Shown: in pieces, positions 7,310-14,912 of the stretch | Numbering within the stretch: the first letter of the stretch is position 1 | How the letters are laid out: each line of letters begins with the position of its first letter | NCBI GenBank assembly: GCA_002103105.1 | Contig: DAAY01000008.1 | Location: 62,001 to 126,000, forward strand | Length of the DNA: 64,000 nt | Source: Candidatus Gastranaerophilales bacterium HUM_1 | GTDB taxonomy: Bacteria; Cyanobacteriota; Vampirovibrionia; Gastranaerophilales; Gastranaerophilaceae | Direction: 5' to 3' | The notes under the pieces: model-generated | Told to the model about the DNA's origin: nothing | What the model saw: the letters and a program-made list of their open reading frames with translations, nothing else | Database searches by the model: none | Translations under genes and position numbers: made by a program

Positions 7310-7924
7310 ATGGATAAAAAAATTTCGGAAAAAGTTATAAACCGTTTAACCTTGTATCATTGCATTTTACAAGATTTCATTGATAAAAAGATTGAATATA
7401 TTTCGAGTAAACAAATTGCAACACTTTTGAGAATTGATGATTCTCAAGTTCGCAAAGATATTAATTTACTAAACAATTCAGGAAAATCACGAGTAGGTTA
7501 TATTGTTAAAGAACTAAAAAAATCCATTGAAACAACTCTCGGTTTTGCAAAAACAAAAAATGCGTACATCATTGGAGCAGGTAACTTAGGAATGGCACTT
7601 GCAAAGTATGATAACTTTACTAGCTATGGACTAAATATCATAAATTTATTTGATAATGACGACTCAAAAATCGGGAAATCTGTTAACAATAAAGACATTA
7701 TTAATATTAAAGAGCTTCCAAGACACACAAAAGAAAACGATGTTGACATTGCGATTTTAACAGTTCCAGGGAAATTTGCTCAATCAACAGCGGAATATTT
7801 AGTTAGTGCAAACATTAAATATATTTGGAATTTTACCCCAACAGTTTTAAACGTACCAGAAGATGTTCAAGTTTGGAACGAAAACTTGATGGGGAATTTC
7901 TTGCAATTCACATATAATATATAA
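7310..7924 (+). CDS. rex: Redox-sensing transcriptional repressor Rex
   Basis: 204 residues from the ATG at 7310. An in-frame ATG lies at 7295, but Rex proteins normally begin with a KKIS..VI.RL motif very near the N-terminus, and a TATAAT sequence (about 7298-7303) lies between the two ATGs, favouring the inner start. Residues 1-75 form the winged helix (ISSKQIATLLRIDDSQVRKDINLL). A Rossmann domain follows with AYIIGAGNLGMALAKY and NLFDNDDSKIGK. Rex binds DNA when NAD is high and lets go when NADH builds up, typically derepressing fermentation genes. This fits an anaerobic fermenter. Divergent from the thioesterase operon. Confidence 0.9.
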   Translation: MDKKISEKVINRLTLYHCILQDFIDKKIEYISSKQIATLLRIDDSQVRKDINLLNNSGKSRVGYIVKELKKSIETTLGFAKTKNAYIIGAGNLGMALAKYDNFTSYGLNIINLFDNDDSKIGKSVNNKDIINIKELPRHTKENDVDIAILTVPGKFAQSTAEYLVSANIKYIWNFTPTVLNVPEDVQVWNENLMGNFLQFTYNI

Positions 7925-7936
7925 TCTCTACTTTTC

Positions 7937-8926
7937 CTAGTGAGAAGCCCCAAATTTAGGAGTATCTACAACGATTGAACACATATCGAACCTGCTTAAT
8001 AATGTACCAGCAGGAGGATTACATTTAGGAAATAATTCTTCATCATAAGTTTCTAGATAGATATTCTCTTTGTTGAAATCGTATAATTGAGTACCGTTTC
8101 TTTCCAAAATTTCTTTTATGTAATCATTATAAGTAAATGAAATTGTTTTTCTAAATTGGATATTCCCAGCACTTGGAGAATACCAACCCCAAGCCATATG
8201 TTTTGCTTGACGGTATGAATAATATGGGGAATAATATTTTGCCTTATTTTCAATATATGAAATTCTTGTAGAGAAAAACTTGTTGTCATACTCAGCAGCA
8301 CCCATAGGAATTGCCTCTCCCGTAGGAATTATTGCAAAAGCGAAAACATCTGGCATCTTTTTCCCTGTTGGGTCAACTTTAATTGTATGAGGTCTATTTT
8401 GATATTCAGTTCCGTTCAAATCAACATATACCATGAAAAATTCCAACGTAAAATTTGGATTTCCTGCATCGTAATAGCTTCTTGAAATAGCTGGAAGTTT
8501 ATTATCCTTTATAATTTGCGAAATATAGAATTTAACACCCGTTAGGGATTCCAAGTTTGGAGTAAGCTTTGTGAAATCAATATCTTCATGTTTTAAATAT
8601 GCCACATTATTAGAAAGAGCAGGAATCTTACATGATACAGAATCTGTGTTAATATATGCAGCTAACCCCTTACAAAGTTTTTGATATGGGTCGGTATTGC
8701 CTGTTGCTTGATCTTCAGCGGTAATAATAAATGGATTTGTTTCATCTTTGCCAATCAAGTCGTAAGTTGCCAAATTCAAAGCATCATAAACCGTTGCATA
8801 CTTTGTTTTGATAGACTTTTGGTCAAGATATTGTTTTGGCTTGGTAGTTGTAAATGTTATTGCAATCAGAATAGATGCAATGATTAAACAAAATATAACT
8901 TCTGCCAAAGTAAACGCTTTTTTCAA
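7937..8926 (-). CDS. Prepilin-like protein with N-terminal methylation motif (329 aa)
   Basis: It begins MKKAFTLAEVIFCLIIASIL: a two-Lys leader, the prepilin peptidase site before Phe5, Glu9 and then a hydrophobic helix, the class III signal of type IV pilins and pseudopilins. The rest is a soluble Tyr-rich domain with paired cysteines near the ends, unlike any pilin I recognise. It would be cleaved by a prepilin peptidase and either polymerise or stay as a minor tip protein. It is the last of three tandem prepilin-like genes on the minus strand (12 bases after the previous one). No assembly ATPase, platform protein or peptidase is in the window. Confidence 0.75.
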   Translation of the reverse strand: MKKAFTLAEVIFCLIIASILIAITFTTTKPKQYLDQKSIKTKYATVYDALNLATYDLIGKDETNPFIITAEDQATGNTDPYQKLCKGLAAYINTDSVSCKIPALSNNVAYLKHEDIDFTKLTPNLESLTGVKFYISQIIKDNKLPAISRSYYDAGNPNFTLEFFMVYVDLNGTEYQNRPHTIKVDPTGKKMPDVFAFAIIPTGEAIPMGAAEYDNKFFSTRISYIENKAKYYSPYYSYRQAKHMAWGWYSPSAGNIQFRKTISFTYNDYIKEILERNGTQLYDFNKENIYLETYDEELFPKCNPPAGTLLSRFDMCSIVVDTPKFGASH

Positions 8927-8938
8927 TTTATAAATCCT

Positions 8939-9511
8939 CTATTTTGAAATTTTTTTTGAATTTTGCAAATACTGTTTTGCAATTGGGTCTTTGATGTAAA
9001 GTTTTCCAGATTCTGAAACATAAATTTTGAAGATGTCTGGTTCTTTGCAATTTTCAGCACCTTCTTCGCAATTTGGTTTGTTATCTTTCCCGTTAACATC
9101 AACTTTAATAACTTCCTGTCCTGTGAAAGAACCTGAAGTTGTTTTTGGTGGAAGATACCATGTTATACCATCCATAGTTGAAAAACTTTCGCCAGAACCA
9201 GCAGAGCAATTGGGTTCATCTGCGGTGTTAATAAAATTTGCGAACACTTTGCAGAATTTTGTTTTTCCACTAGGTCTTTCACCATTAATCGTTTCAGACG
9301 TTGGCTGAAGAACAGCAAACGAACCGCTTTCGTAATATACAGAATTCTGTAATATTTCATAAATAGTAGTTGAAGTAATATTATATGCCTTACGGAACAT
9401 TACCATATTAGAATTTGGTTTAACTCTAATTGTTGAGAGAAACAATGCTACTAATGCTGCCATAACTGTAAGGCACACCATCATTTCGCTTAAAGTAAAA
9501 GCTTTTTTCAT
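8939..9511 (-). CDS. Prepilin-like protein (190 aa)
   Basis: It starts MKKAFTLSEMMVCLTVMAAL, the same short leader, Phe at the cleavage position and Glu at mature position 5 as its neighbours, followed by a hydrophobic helix to about residue 27. The C-terminal part has a Cys-bearing segment (CEEGAENCKE) and ends with KIYVSESGKLYIKD, a minor-pilin-like beta region. It resembles the 329-residue neighbour only in the N-terminus. Middle gene of the prepilin operon; gaps of 14 and 12 bases indicate co-transcription. Confidence 0.75.
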   Translation of the reverse strand: MKKAFTLSEMMVCLTVMAALVALFLSTIRVKPNSNMVMFRKAYNITSTTIYEILQNSVYYESGSFAVLQPTSETINGERPSGKTKFCKVFANFINTADEPNCSAGSGESFSTMDGITWYLPPKTTSGSFTGQEVIKVDVNGKDNKPNCEEGAENCKEPDIFKIYVSESGKLYIKDPIAKQYLQNSKKISK

Positions 9512-9525
9512 TATAATATCCTTAT

Positions 9526-11019
9526 TTATTTTCTTTTTTGTTCTAACTTTTCAACTCTTGCCGTTAACTCTTTAATTTCAACTTGTTGTTGTTCAATTGT
9601 TTGAGCTTGAGCTTCAAGAGTTTTTGTATGTTCATCTGTAACAGTTTTCAAATTAGTTACATCTTTAGCTATTGCACATACTTTAGTATTCAGTTCTTTG
9701 ATTGCGTTGATTGCAGCATAAAACATTTCGTCCCAACGGATTGTCAACCAACCGCCATCGTCTTTTGAAACAGCTTGAGGAAATACTTTTTGTAAATCTT
9801 GAGCCATTACACCAACTTGAGGGACTTGGTCTTTATCCTTTTTAAATGTAAAGTGGTAAAAATTCAACTTTTCTAATTCATTCAAGCCAGCGGTGAAAGG
9901 TTCTCCAACATTTTTCAACCTTATATCAGATTGTCTGTGAGATTTTGGGTCGTTACCTCTTGTTGGGTCTTCAAAGTTGATATGGGTACGGTTGTTGTCT
10001 TTATAATCCCTTCGCCACCGTTCTGTCTGAGTTGAATAAGGACCAACTCTAACAACTAAATTATCTGTATCTGTATCATCTTGAACCATAGAGAGGTTAC
10101 TGTCTTCCCCCTTCCAGTCACCAGCGTTTAATACCGCAAAGTGCCTACCGTCTTCTTGAGCATAAGGTCTAAAATATAAGTTGTCATTACGACCAGCTGC
10201 TCGGCCAATCAACGCAGCATGGTTAACAACAAGATTCCCAGGAATAAACACCGTTGTATTTGAATCTCCTAAAACAACTGTATTTTTGTAATGAGCGGTA
10301 GCATTGTTTCCAATGGCAATAGAATTTTCACCCATTACAGATGCATTAGCACCTATCGCAATAGATCTCTCGTAACTGGCCTTAGCTCCATATCCTATCG
10401 CAACAGAACGTTCTCCAGCTTCAGTTCCCCATTGACTAGCCCCAATAGCAACCGCATTTTCACCTGTTGTCCGAGCACTATAACCAATAGCAACAGAATT
10501 CTTATGACGGGTTTGAGAGTTAGAACCTATCGCAACACCATAATCACTACCACTTGCTGAATTTCCAATAGTTACAGAATCTGTATTTGCAGCAGCTTTA
10601 TATCCTATTGCAACAGAATTCAAATAGTTAGTAGTGCCAAAGCCAATACCTACAAGATTATTTGCAGAAGTTTCTTTTGTTGCATAATTAAATGGGAAAA
10701 GAATGTTCTGTCCAAATAACACCGAATTCGTTGGAATATTAACACCAGTTTCAACAATACCAATATAACCATCTTTTCGCCCATTCATAAAGATACGTTG
10801 ATTACGACCTTTTACATACTCAACAGCGTTATTAGGGTCTGTACCGAGCATATCGAAAATTTTATCAGAGCGTTCTCTCGAAACTTTTCGTGTTATCATC
10901 GGTGCTGATGCCGCTAAAACAACAGCAATCAAAAGCATAACCACCATCATTTCTACTAATGAAAAACCTTTTCTTTTTGTTTTTGGTTTCTCATTAGCGT
11001 AAAAACTTTTCATATCCAT
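9526..11019 (-). CDS. Prepilin-anchored YadA-head repeat protein with C-terminal S74 chaperone domain
   Basis: 497 residues in a striking order. Residues 1-17 are a basic leader, then GFSLVEMMVVMLLIAVVLAA (18-37) is a type IV prepilin signal with Glu23. Residues about 120-255 hold at least eight YadA-like head repeats of the type NSVAIGY.A, NAVAIGA, RSIAIGA and NSIAIGN. Residues 364-440 match the S74 intramolecular chaperone of phage tailspikes: SDIRLKN provides the catalytic Ser364 and Lys369 at the known S+5=K spacing, and VGVMAQDLQKVFPQAV is the family core. Residues 445-495 are a coiled coil. By family knowledge the chaperone trimerises the stem and then cuts itself off before Ser364. Such a product would be a trimeric adhesin head on a pilin anchor. 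First gene of the prepilin operon. Confidence 0.8.
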   Translation of the reverse strand: MDMKSFYANEKPKTKRKGFSLVEMMVVMLLIAVVLAASAPMITRKVSRERSDKIFDMLGTDPNNAVEYVKGRNQRIFMNGRKDGYIGIVETGVNIPTNSVLFGQNILFPFNYATKETSANNLVGIGFGTTNYLNSVAIGYKAAANTDSVTIGNSASGSDYGVAIGSNSQTRHKNSVAIGYSARTTGENAVAIGASQWGTEAGERSVAIGYGAKASYERSIAIGANASVMGENSIAIGNNATAHYKNTVVLGDSNTTVFIPGNLVVNHAALIGRAAGRNDNLYFRPYAQEDGRHFAVLNAGDWKGEDSNLSMVQDDTDTDNLVVRVGPYSTQTERWRRDYKDNNRTHINFEDPTRGNDPKSHRQSDIRLKNVGEPFTAGLNELEKLNFYHFTFKKDKDQVPQVGVMAQDLQKVFPQAVSKDDGGWLTIRWDEMFYAAINAIKELNTKVCAIAKDVTNLKTVTDEHTKTLEAQAQTIEQQQVEIKELTARVEKLEQKRK

Positions 11020-11152
11020 GCGAACTCCTTTAAATTTGCAGATTCTTATAATTTAAGAACAATAAGTTATATACAAATTATATCATGTTTTTTTAAAGAA
11101 TACAACCCATAATTTACAGATTAAATTCTCATGTAATCATTGAGGGGTAAGC

Positions 11153-11944
11153 CTAAACACGTTCGCACGATTGAACAGAAATATACTTTTGTGTAGAATT
11201 CATATTATAAATATAACGAAGCCCTTCTAAAGTTAAAGTAGGATTTACATAGTCAAAAGGTCTTGTTAAATAATTTGCAATCAATCCACAATACCCGCCA
11301 GTAGCAACAATAGTAGCTTTTTCGCCAAGTTCTTTTTCACACTGAGCAACAAGCCCATCAACCATACAAGCTGTACCCCTAATTACACCAGAAAGAATTG
11401 CATCCGTTGTGTTATGACCAATTGCATTTTGAGAGATTGAAACATCAATTTTCGGAAGCTTTGAAGTTGCGTTCTTCAAACATTTCATTTGAGTATTTAT
11501 CCCAGGAGCGATAACCCCGCCTAAAAATTCTTTATTAGAATTAATTATGTCAAAGGATGTCGCAGTTCCAAAGTCTATCACTATAACCGCTCCGCTATAA
11601 AGATTTGAAGCAGCAACAGCGTTTGCAATTCTGTCCGCTCCAACTTCTCTTGGATTATCAGTTGCAACTTTAACCCCTAAATTTATATCATAGGTAACAA
11701 AAACAGATTTGATATTAAAAACATTATCGACAGCTCTTTTGAACTTAATATTCAACTCCTCAACAACAGAAGCTATAACACATCCGTCAATAACATAATC
11801 TTTAAACAAAGATTTTAAAAGAATTTCGTACTCTTCCCCTGACAAATCTCTATCAGATGCAAGTCTGAACTCATTGATATACTTGTCTTTTTCATATAAT
11901 CCAAGGGTAATATTTGTATTTCCAATATCAGCTGTTAATAGCAT
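11153..11944 (-). CDS. coaX: Type III pantothenate kinase
   Basis: 263 residues. It begins MLLTADIGNTNITLGLY, the ASKHA phosphate-binding motif DIGNTN of CoaX. GADRIANAVAA and VIVIDFGTATSFDII follow, with the second Asp and the adenosine-binding GGVIAPG. Type III kinases phosphorylate pantothenate, the first step of CoA synthesis, and are not feedback-inhibited by CoA. Together with coaE at 5.6 kb this gives both ends of the CoA pathway. The gene stands alone; the 133 bases downstream contain no clear terminator. Confidence 0.92.
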   Translation of the reverse strand: MLLTADIGNTNITLGLYEKDKYINEFRLASDRDLSGEEYEILLKSLFKDYVIDGCVIASVVEELNIKFKRAVDNVFNIKSVFVTYDINLGVKVATDNPREVGADRIANAVAASNLYSGAVIVIDFGTATSFDIINSNKEFLGGVIAPGINTQMKCLKNATSKLPKIDVSISQNAIGHNTTDAILSGVIRGTACMVDGLVAQCEKELGEKATIVATGGYCGLIANYLTRPFDYVNPTLTLEGLRYIYNMNSTQKYISVQSCERV

Positions 11945-12023
11945 AATAAACTTGTCCTCACATATCTGAGAACAAGTCTATTACAAACATAGTTTTTATG
12001 CAAAATTCTAATTTATTTTAGAA

Positions 12024-12215
12024 TTATTGAGCACTAGCAGCTGATGCACTTGACCGTAAATTACCATCAAATACACAGTTTGGTTGACCATTTGATAGCA
12101 AGCCTATTTTTTTTAGTTCTTTCTTAATTGAAAAGTCACCTGCTTTGAAATCTTTATATATATCACTAGCAATGCTGTATGATTTTTTGCCGATTGCTCC
12201 GATTGGTTCGCTCAT
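12024..12215 (-). CDS. Small hypothetical protein in the box regulon (63 aa)
   Basis: The ATG at 12215 is chosen because GGAGG lies 8 bases upstream; the open frame has an earlier ATG at 12230 that overlaps this site. The protein begins MSEPIGAIGKKSYSIASDIY, has a Lys-rich helix (FSIKKELKKIGLL) and ends in a Ser/Ala tail (SSASAASAQ). It has one cysteine and no signal peptide. Its promoter carries the recurrent box. Size and promoter sharing suggest an accessory or secreted small protein, but no family is recognised. Confidence 0.65.
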   Translation of the reverse strand: MSEPIGAIGKKSYSIASDIYKDFKAGDFSIKKELKKIGLLSNGQPNCVFDGNLRSSASAASAQ

Positions 12216-12244
12216 AATATCATCCTCCAAGTATCATAATCTTT

Positions 12245-12281
12245 GCTTACATATATAAAGTATTTTTTAATGATTGAATTG
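12245..12281 (-). promoter_or_regulatory. Recurrent promoter-like box
   Basis: On the minus strand CAATT starts at 12281 and ATACTTTATATA spans 12263-12252, the same 13-base spacing as the other copies; TGTAAGC follows. The start codon is 37 bases downstream. Confidence 0.6.
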
Positions 12282-12358
12282 CAGAAAATCAAAAATATTG
12301 TTACAAAACTTAATCAAATAAAAATATATTACCAATGTTTCAATTTACTCTTATAACC

Positions 12359-12386
12359 TTGACAAAAATTTATGAGCGGTTAGAAT
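12359..12386 (+). promoter_or_regulatory. tuf promoter
   Basis: TTGACA (12359-12364), 16 bases, TAGAAT (12381-12386): a near-consensus housekeeping promoter 68 bases before the tuf start. It shows that a normal sigma-70-type promoter here looks unlike the recurrent box. Confidence 0.7.
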
Positions 12387-12453
12387 TAGAAGTATCGTAG
12401 AATACTAAATTTATAGTAGTATATAGTAGACAGAAAAGAAGGAGATTAATCTC

Positions 12454-13662
12454 ATGGCACGTGAAAAGTATGAACGTAAAAAACCGCACGTGAACGTAGG
12501 TACAATCGGCCACGTTGACCACGGTAAAACTACATTAACAGCAGCTATCACTGGCGTTTTAGCAGCAGCTGGTCAAGCAGCAGCTAGAAAATTCGATGAA
12601 ATCGATGCTGCTCCAGAAGAAAGAGCTAGAGGTATAACCATCTCTACTGCTCACGTAGAATACGAAACAGAACACAGACACTATGCACACGTTGACTGCC
12701 CAGGCCACGCTGACTATGTTAAAAACATGATTACAGGTGCAGCTCAAATGGATGGTGCTATCCTTGTTGTAGCAGCTACTGACGGTGCAATGCCTCAAAC
12801 TCGTGAACACATCTTGTTAGCAAAACAAGTTGGTGTTCCTAACATCGTTGTATTCTTGAACAAATGTGATATGGTTGACGATCCAGAATTGTTAGAATTA
12901 GTAGAAATGGAAGTTAGAGAACTTCTTTCTTCTTACGAATTCGATGGTGACAACATTCCATTCATCCACGGTTCTGCTTTAAAAGCTTTGGAAGCTGTTC
13001 AAGCTAATCCAAGCATTAAACGTGGCGAAGATAAATGGGTTGATAAAATTTGGGAATTAATGGATGCTTTGGATTCTTACTTCCCAGAACCAGTTCGTGA
13101 TTTAGACAAACCATTCTTGATGCCAATCGAAGACATCTTCTCAATCACTGGTCGTGGTACAGTTGCTACTGGCCGTGTTGAACGTGGTATCGTTAAAGTT
13201 GGTGACGAAGTTGAATTAGTTGGTATCAAACCTACTAAGAAAACAACAGTTACTGGTGTTGAAATGTTCAGAAAACAACTTGACCAAGGTCAAGCTGGTG
13301 ATAACATCGGTGCTTTACTTCGTGGTGTTGATAAAACTGAAATCGAACGTGGTCAAGTTCTTGCTAAACCAGGTTCAATTCACCCACACACTAAATTCAC
13401 AGCAAACGTTTACGTATTGACTAAAGATGAAGGTGGACGTCACACTCCATTCTTCCCAGGATACCGTCCTCAATTCTACATCAGAACAACAGACGTAACT
13501 GGTTCAATCAAATTCGAAGGTCAAATGGTAATGCCTGGTGATAACGTAGTTATGGAAGTTGAATTAATCGCTCCAGTAGCTATCGAAGAAGGTATGAGAT
13601 TTGCTATCCGTGAAGGTGGTAGAACAGTTGGTGCTGGTGTTGTTGATAAAATTGTTGAATAA
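12454..13662 (+). CDS. tuf: Elongation factor Tu
   Basis: 402 residues. It delivers aminoacyl-tRNA to the ribosome as a GTP complex. G1 is GHVDHGKT, the switch II region is DCPGHADYVKNMITG, G4 is NKCD and the C-terminal barrels are complete to VGAGVVDKIVE. Strong ribosome binding site AAGGAG. Codon use is visibly biased towards a restricted set, as expected for a very highly expressed gene. It stands alone here, without rpsL, rpsG or fusA, and is closed by its own terminator. Confidence 0.98.
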   Translation: MAREKYERKKPHVNVGTIGHVDHGKTTLTAAITGVLAAAGQAAARKFDEIDAAPEERARGITISTAHVEYETEHRHYAHVDCPGHADYVKNMITGAAQMDGAILVVAATDGAMPQTREHILLAKQVGVPNIVVFLNKCDMVDDPELLELVEMEVRELLSSYEFDGDNIPFIHGSALKALEAVQANPSIKRGEDKWVDKIWELMDALDSYFPEPVRDLDKPFLMPIEDIFSITGRGTVATGRVERGIVKVGDEVELVGIKPTKKTTVTGVEMFRKQLDQGQAGDNIGALLRGVDKTEIERGQVLAKPGSIHPHTKFTANVYVLTKDEGGRHTPFFPGYRPQFYIRTTDVTGSIKFEGQMVMPGDNVVMEVELIAPVAIEEGMRFAIREGGRTVGAGVVDKIVE

Positions 13663-13690
13663 TAATTTTAAAACAATATAACACAATTAA

Positions 13691-13725
13691 AAAAGGGCTT
13701 GATTTAATTATCAAGTCCTTTTTTT
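13691..13725 (+). terminator. tuf terminator
   Basis: GGGCTTGA, eight bases, TCAAGTCC (one G-U pair in RNA), followed by seven or more T. Confidence 0.85.
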
Positions 13726-13798
13726 ACTTTCCATAACCATTTTACCTAAGAATTAATAAAAATTTTAACCAACGAAGTCCTCTAAGTCTTTTTGTTGA

Positions 13799-13972
13799 TT
13801 ATGCTAACAATACTTCTAGTAACTTAGCATTTGTTTGAGCCCGACGCATATTAATTAAATATTTTTCTACATTTTCTTTAATTGTTTTTGCATCGTTATT
13901 AACGTATTTTACGTCTTTGTCCAGCATTTTTAGATAGTCATATACAGTGACCATTTGATATTCTTTGTTCAT
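13799..13972 (-). CDS. Small protein with TVxDYxxxL motif (57 aa)
   Basis: A short gene of 58 codons with GGGGA just ahead of ATG. The N-terminus is MNKEYQMVTVYDYLKMLDKD and the C-terminus AKLLEVLLA. The segment TVYDYLKML matches the units TVKDYVKSL and TVQDYVNSL of the 95-residue protein at 14420, and all three small proteins in this cluster end in a similar L-(D/E)-x-LL-(A/G). It lies 46 bases downstream of the ribbon-helix-helix gene and is probably co-transcribed with it. It could be an antitoxin-like or regulatory partner; this is inference. Confidence 0.65.
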   Translation of the reverse strand: MNKEYQMVTVYDYLKMLDKDVKYVNNDAKTIKENVEKYLINMRRAQTNAKLLEVLLA

Positions 13973-14018
13973 TTTTTCCCCACAAATTTTCTTTTTCCCT
14001 ATTCAATTTTTAAAGTTT

Positions 14019-14207
14019 TTAACCAAGCAGAGCATCTAAGATTTCAGCATTTGTTGTTGCTTTCTTGCTGTTTCTAACTTGATTTCTGTACATATAAGTT
14101 CTAAGTGCTTCACGAATCAATTCTGAACGTGTACGGTTTTCATAGTTTGCAACTGAATCGATTTCGTCTAAAAATTTTTCTGGCATTGAAATTAATACTC
14201 TGGCCAT
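14019..14207 (-). CDS. Ribbon-helix-helix (CopG/Arc-type) DNA-binding protein (62 aa)
   Basis: 62 residues, ATG preceded by AAAAGGAG. MARVLISMPEKFLDEIDSVA followed by NRTRSELIREALRTYM is the ribbon-helix-helix fold: a short beta strand, helix A, the turn with Asn-Arg-Thr-Arg-Ser, and helix B. Such dimers bind palindromic operators, often as antitoxins or autorepressors. The C-terminal tail ends AEILDALLG, similar to the endings of its small neighbours. Its own promoter carries the recurrent box, so it is the best candidate in the window for the regulator that recognises the box. Confidence 0.85.
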   Translation of the reverse strand: MARVLISMPEKFLDEIDSVANYENRTRSELIREALRTYMYRNQVRNSKKATTNAEILDALLG

Positions 14208-14239
14208 GTTGTCTCCTTTTAATTTTTCCTTATTGTAAT

Positions 14240-14280
14240 CCCCTTACATATATATAAAGTATTTTTTAATTCAAAAATTG
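14240..14280 (-). promoter_or_regulatory. Recurrent promoter-like box
   Basis: Minus strand: CAATT from 14280, ATACTTTATATA at 14262-14251, then TATGTAAGGGG. Exact family spacing; 44 bases upstream of the ribbon-helix-helix start. Confidence 0.6.
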
Positions 14281-14361
14281 CTATTTTTTAATCAAAAAGT
14301 ATATAATTGTAATATAAGTTTACAATATTTTTTACCCCGTAAATGCACAATATAAAAAGAA

Positions 14362-14390
14362 AACGGGCAGAAAATTAATCCTGACCCGTT
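14362..14390. terminator. Terminator after the 95-residue gene
   Basis: AACGGGCAG, ten bases, CTGACCCGTT with one bulged base; T-rich on both sides, so it may act in either direction. It follows the stop of the minus-strand gene at 14420. Confidence 0.65.
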
Positions 14391-14419
14391 AAATTTTTTA
14401 TTATAAGAAAAGAGAGTGA

Positions 14420-14707
14420 TTATGCAAGTAATGATTCTAATTTTTGTGCTTCATTTTCAGATTTTGCAGATTTGATAGATTTTTCAATTCTTGCTGCAAT
14501 TTCTTCTTCAGTTTCGTTCAATTCTAGATTGTATAATGAATTAACATAGTCTTGAACTGTAATGAATGCTGAAGTTTGGCTTTTCAAAGATTCATTTTTT
14601 AATTCATTAGCGTAATCTTCAGCTGTATAAAAATAGTTTTCTTTATCTTCTCTTAGTGATTTAACATAATCTTTAACTGTAATCATTTCATCAATCATCA
14701 TAATCAT
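14420..14707 (-). CDS. Small repeat protein with three TVxDYxxxL-like units (95 aa)
   Basis: Acidic helical protein with an internal degenerate repeat: MITVKDYVKSL, then FYTAEDYANEL, then FITVQDYVNSL. The same unit occurs once in the 57-residue protein at 13799. The C-terminal half is strongly helical (ETEEEIAARIEKSIKSAKSE) and ends QKLESLLA. Several ATG codons lie at the start; the outermost follows AAGGG by four bases, the third by ten, so the true start is uncertain by a few residues. No known family. The promoter has the recurrent box. Confidence 0.65.
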   Translation of the reverse strand: MIMMIDEMITVKDYVKSLREDKENYFYTAEDYANELKNESLKSQTSAFITVQDYVNSLYNLELNETEEEIAARIEKSIKSAKSENEAQKLESLLA

Positions 14708-14724
14708 TTTTCCCTTTTAAATAT

Positions 14725-14764
14725 CCCTTACATTTATATAAAGTATTTTGCGTTTTAAAAATTG
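14725..14764 (-). promoter_or_regulatory. Recurrent promoter-like box
   Basis: Minus strand: CAATT from 14764, ATACTTTATATA at 14746-14735, then AATGTAAGGG. The gene begins 28 bases downstream. Confidence 0.6.
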
Positions 14765-14912
14765 CGTAAATCGTATATAATTTTTAGATAATTGTAATAT
14801 ATCTTTACAATTCTGTTAAATATATGTAATTTTAGAGAAAAAAACTGTATATTAACTCTAGTTTGGGGTAAAATCAAGAAAGGAAGAATAGAAGAAAAGG
14901 ATTTAAAATAAA

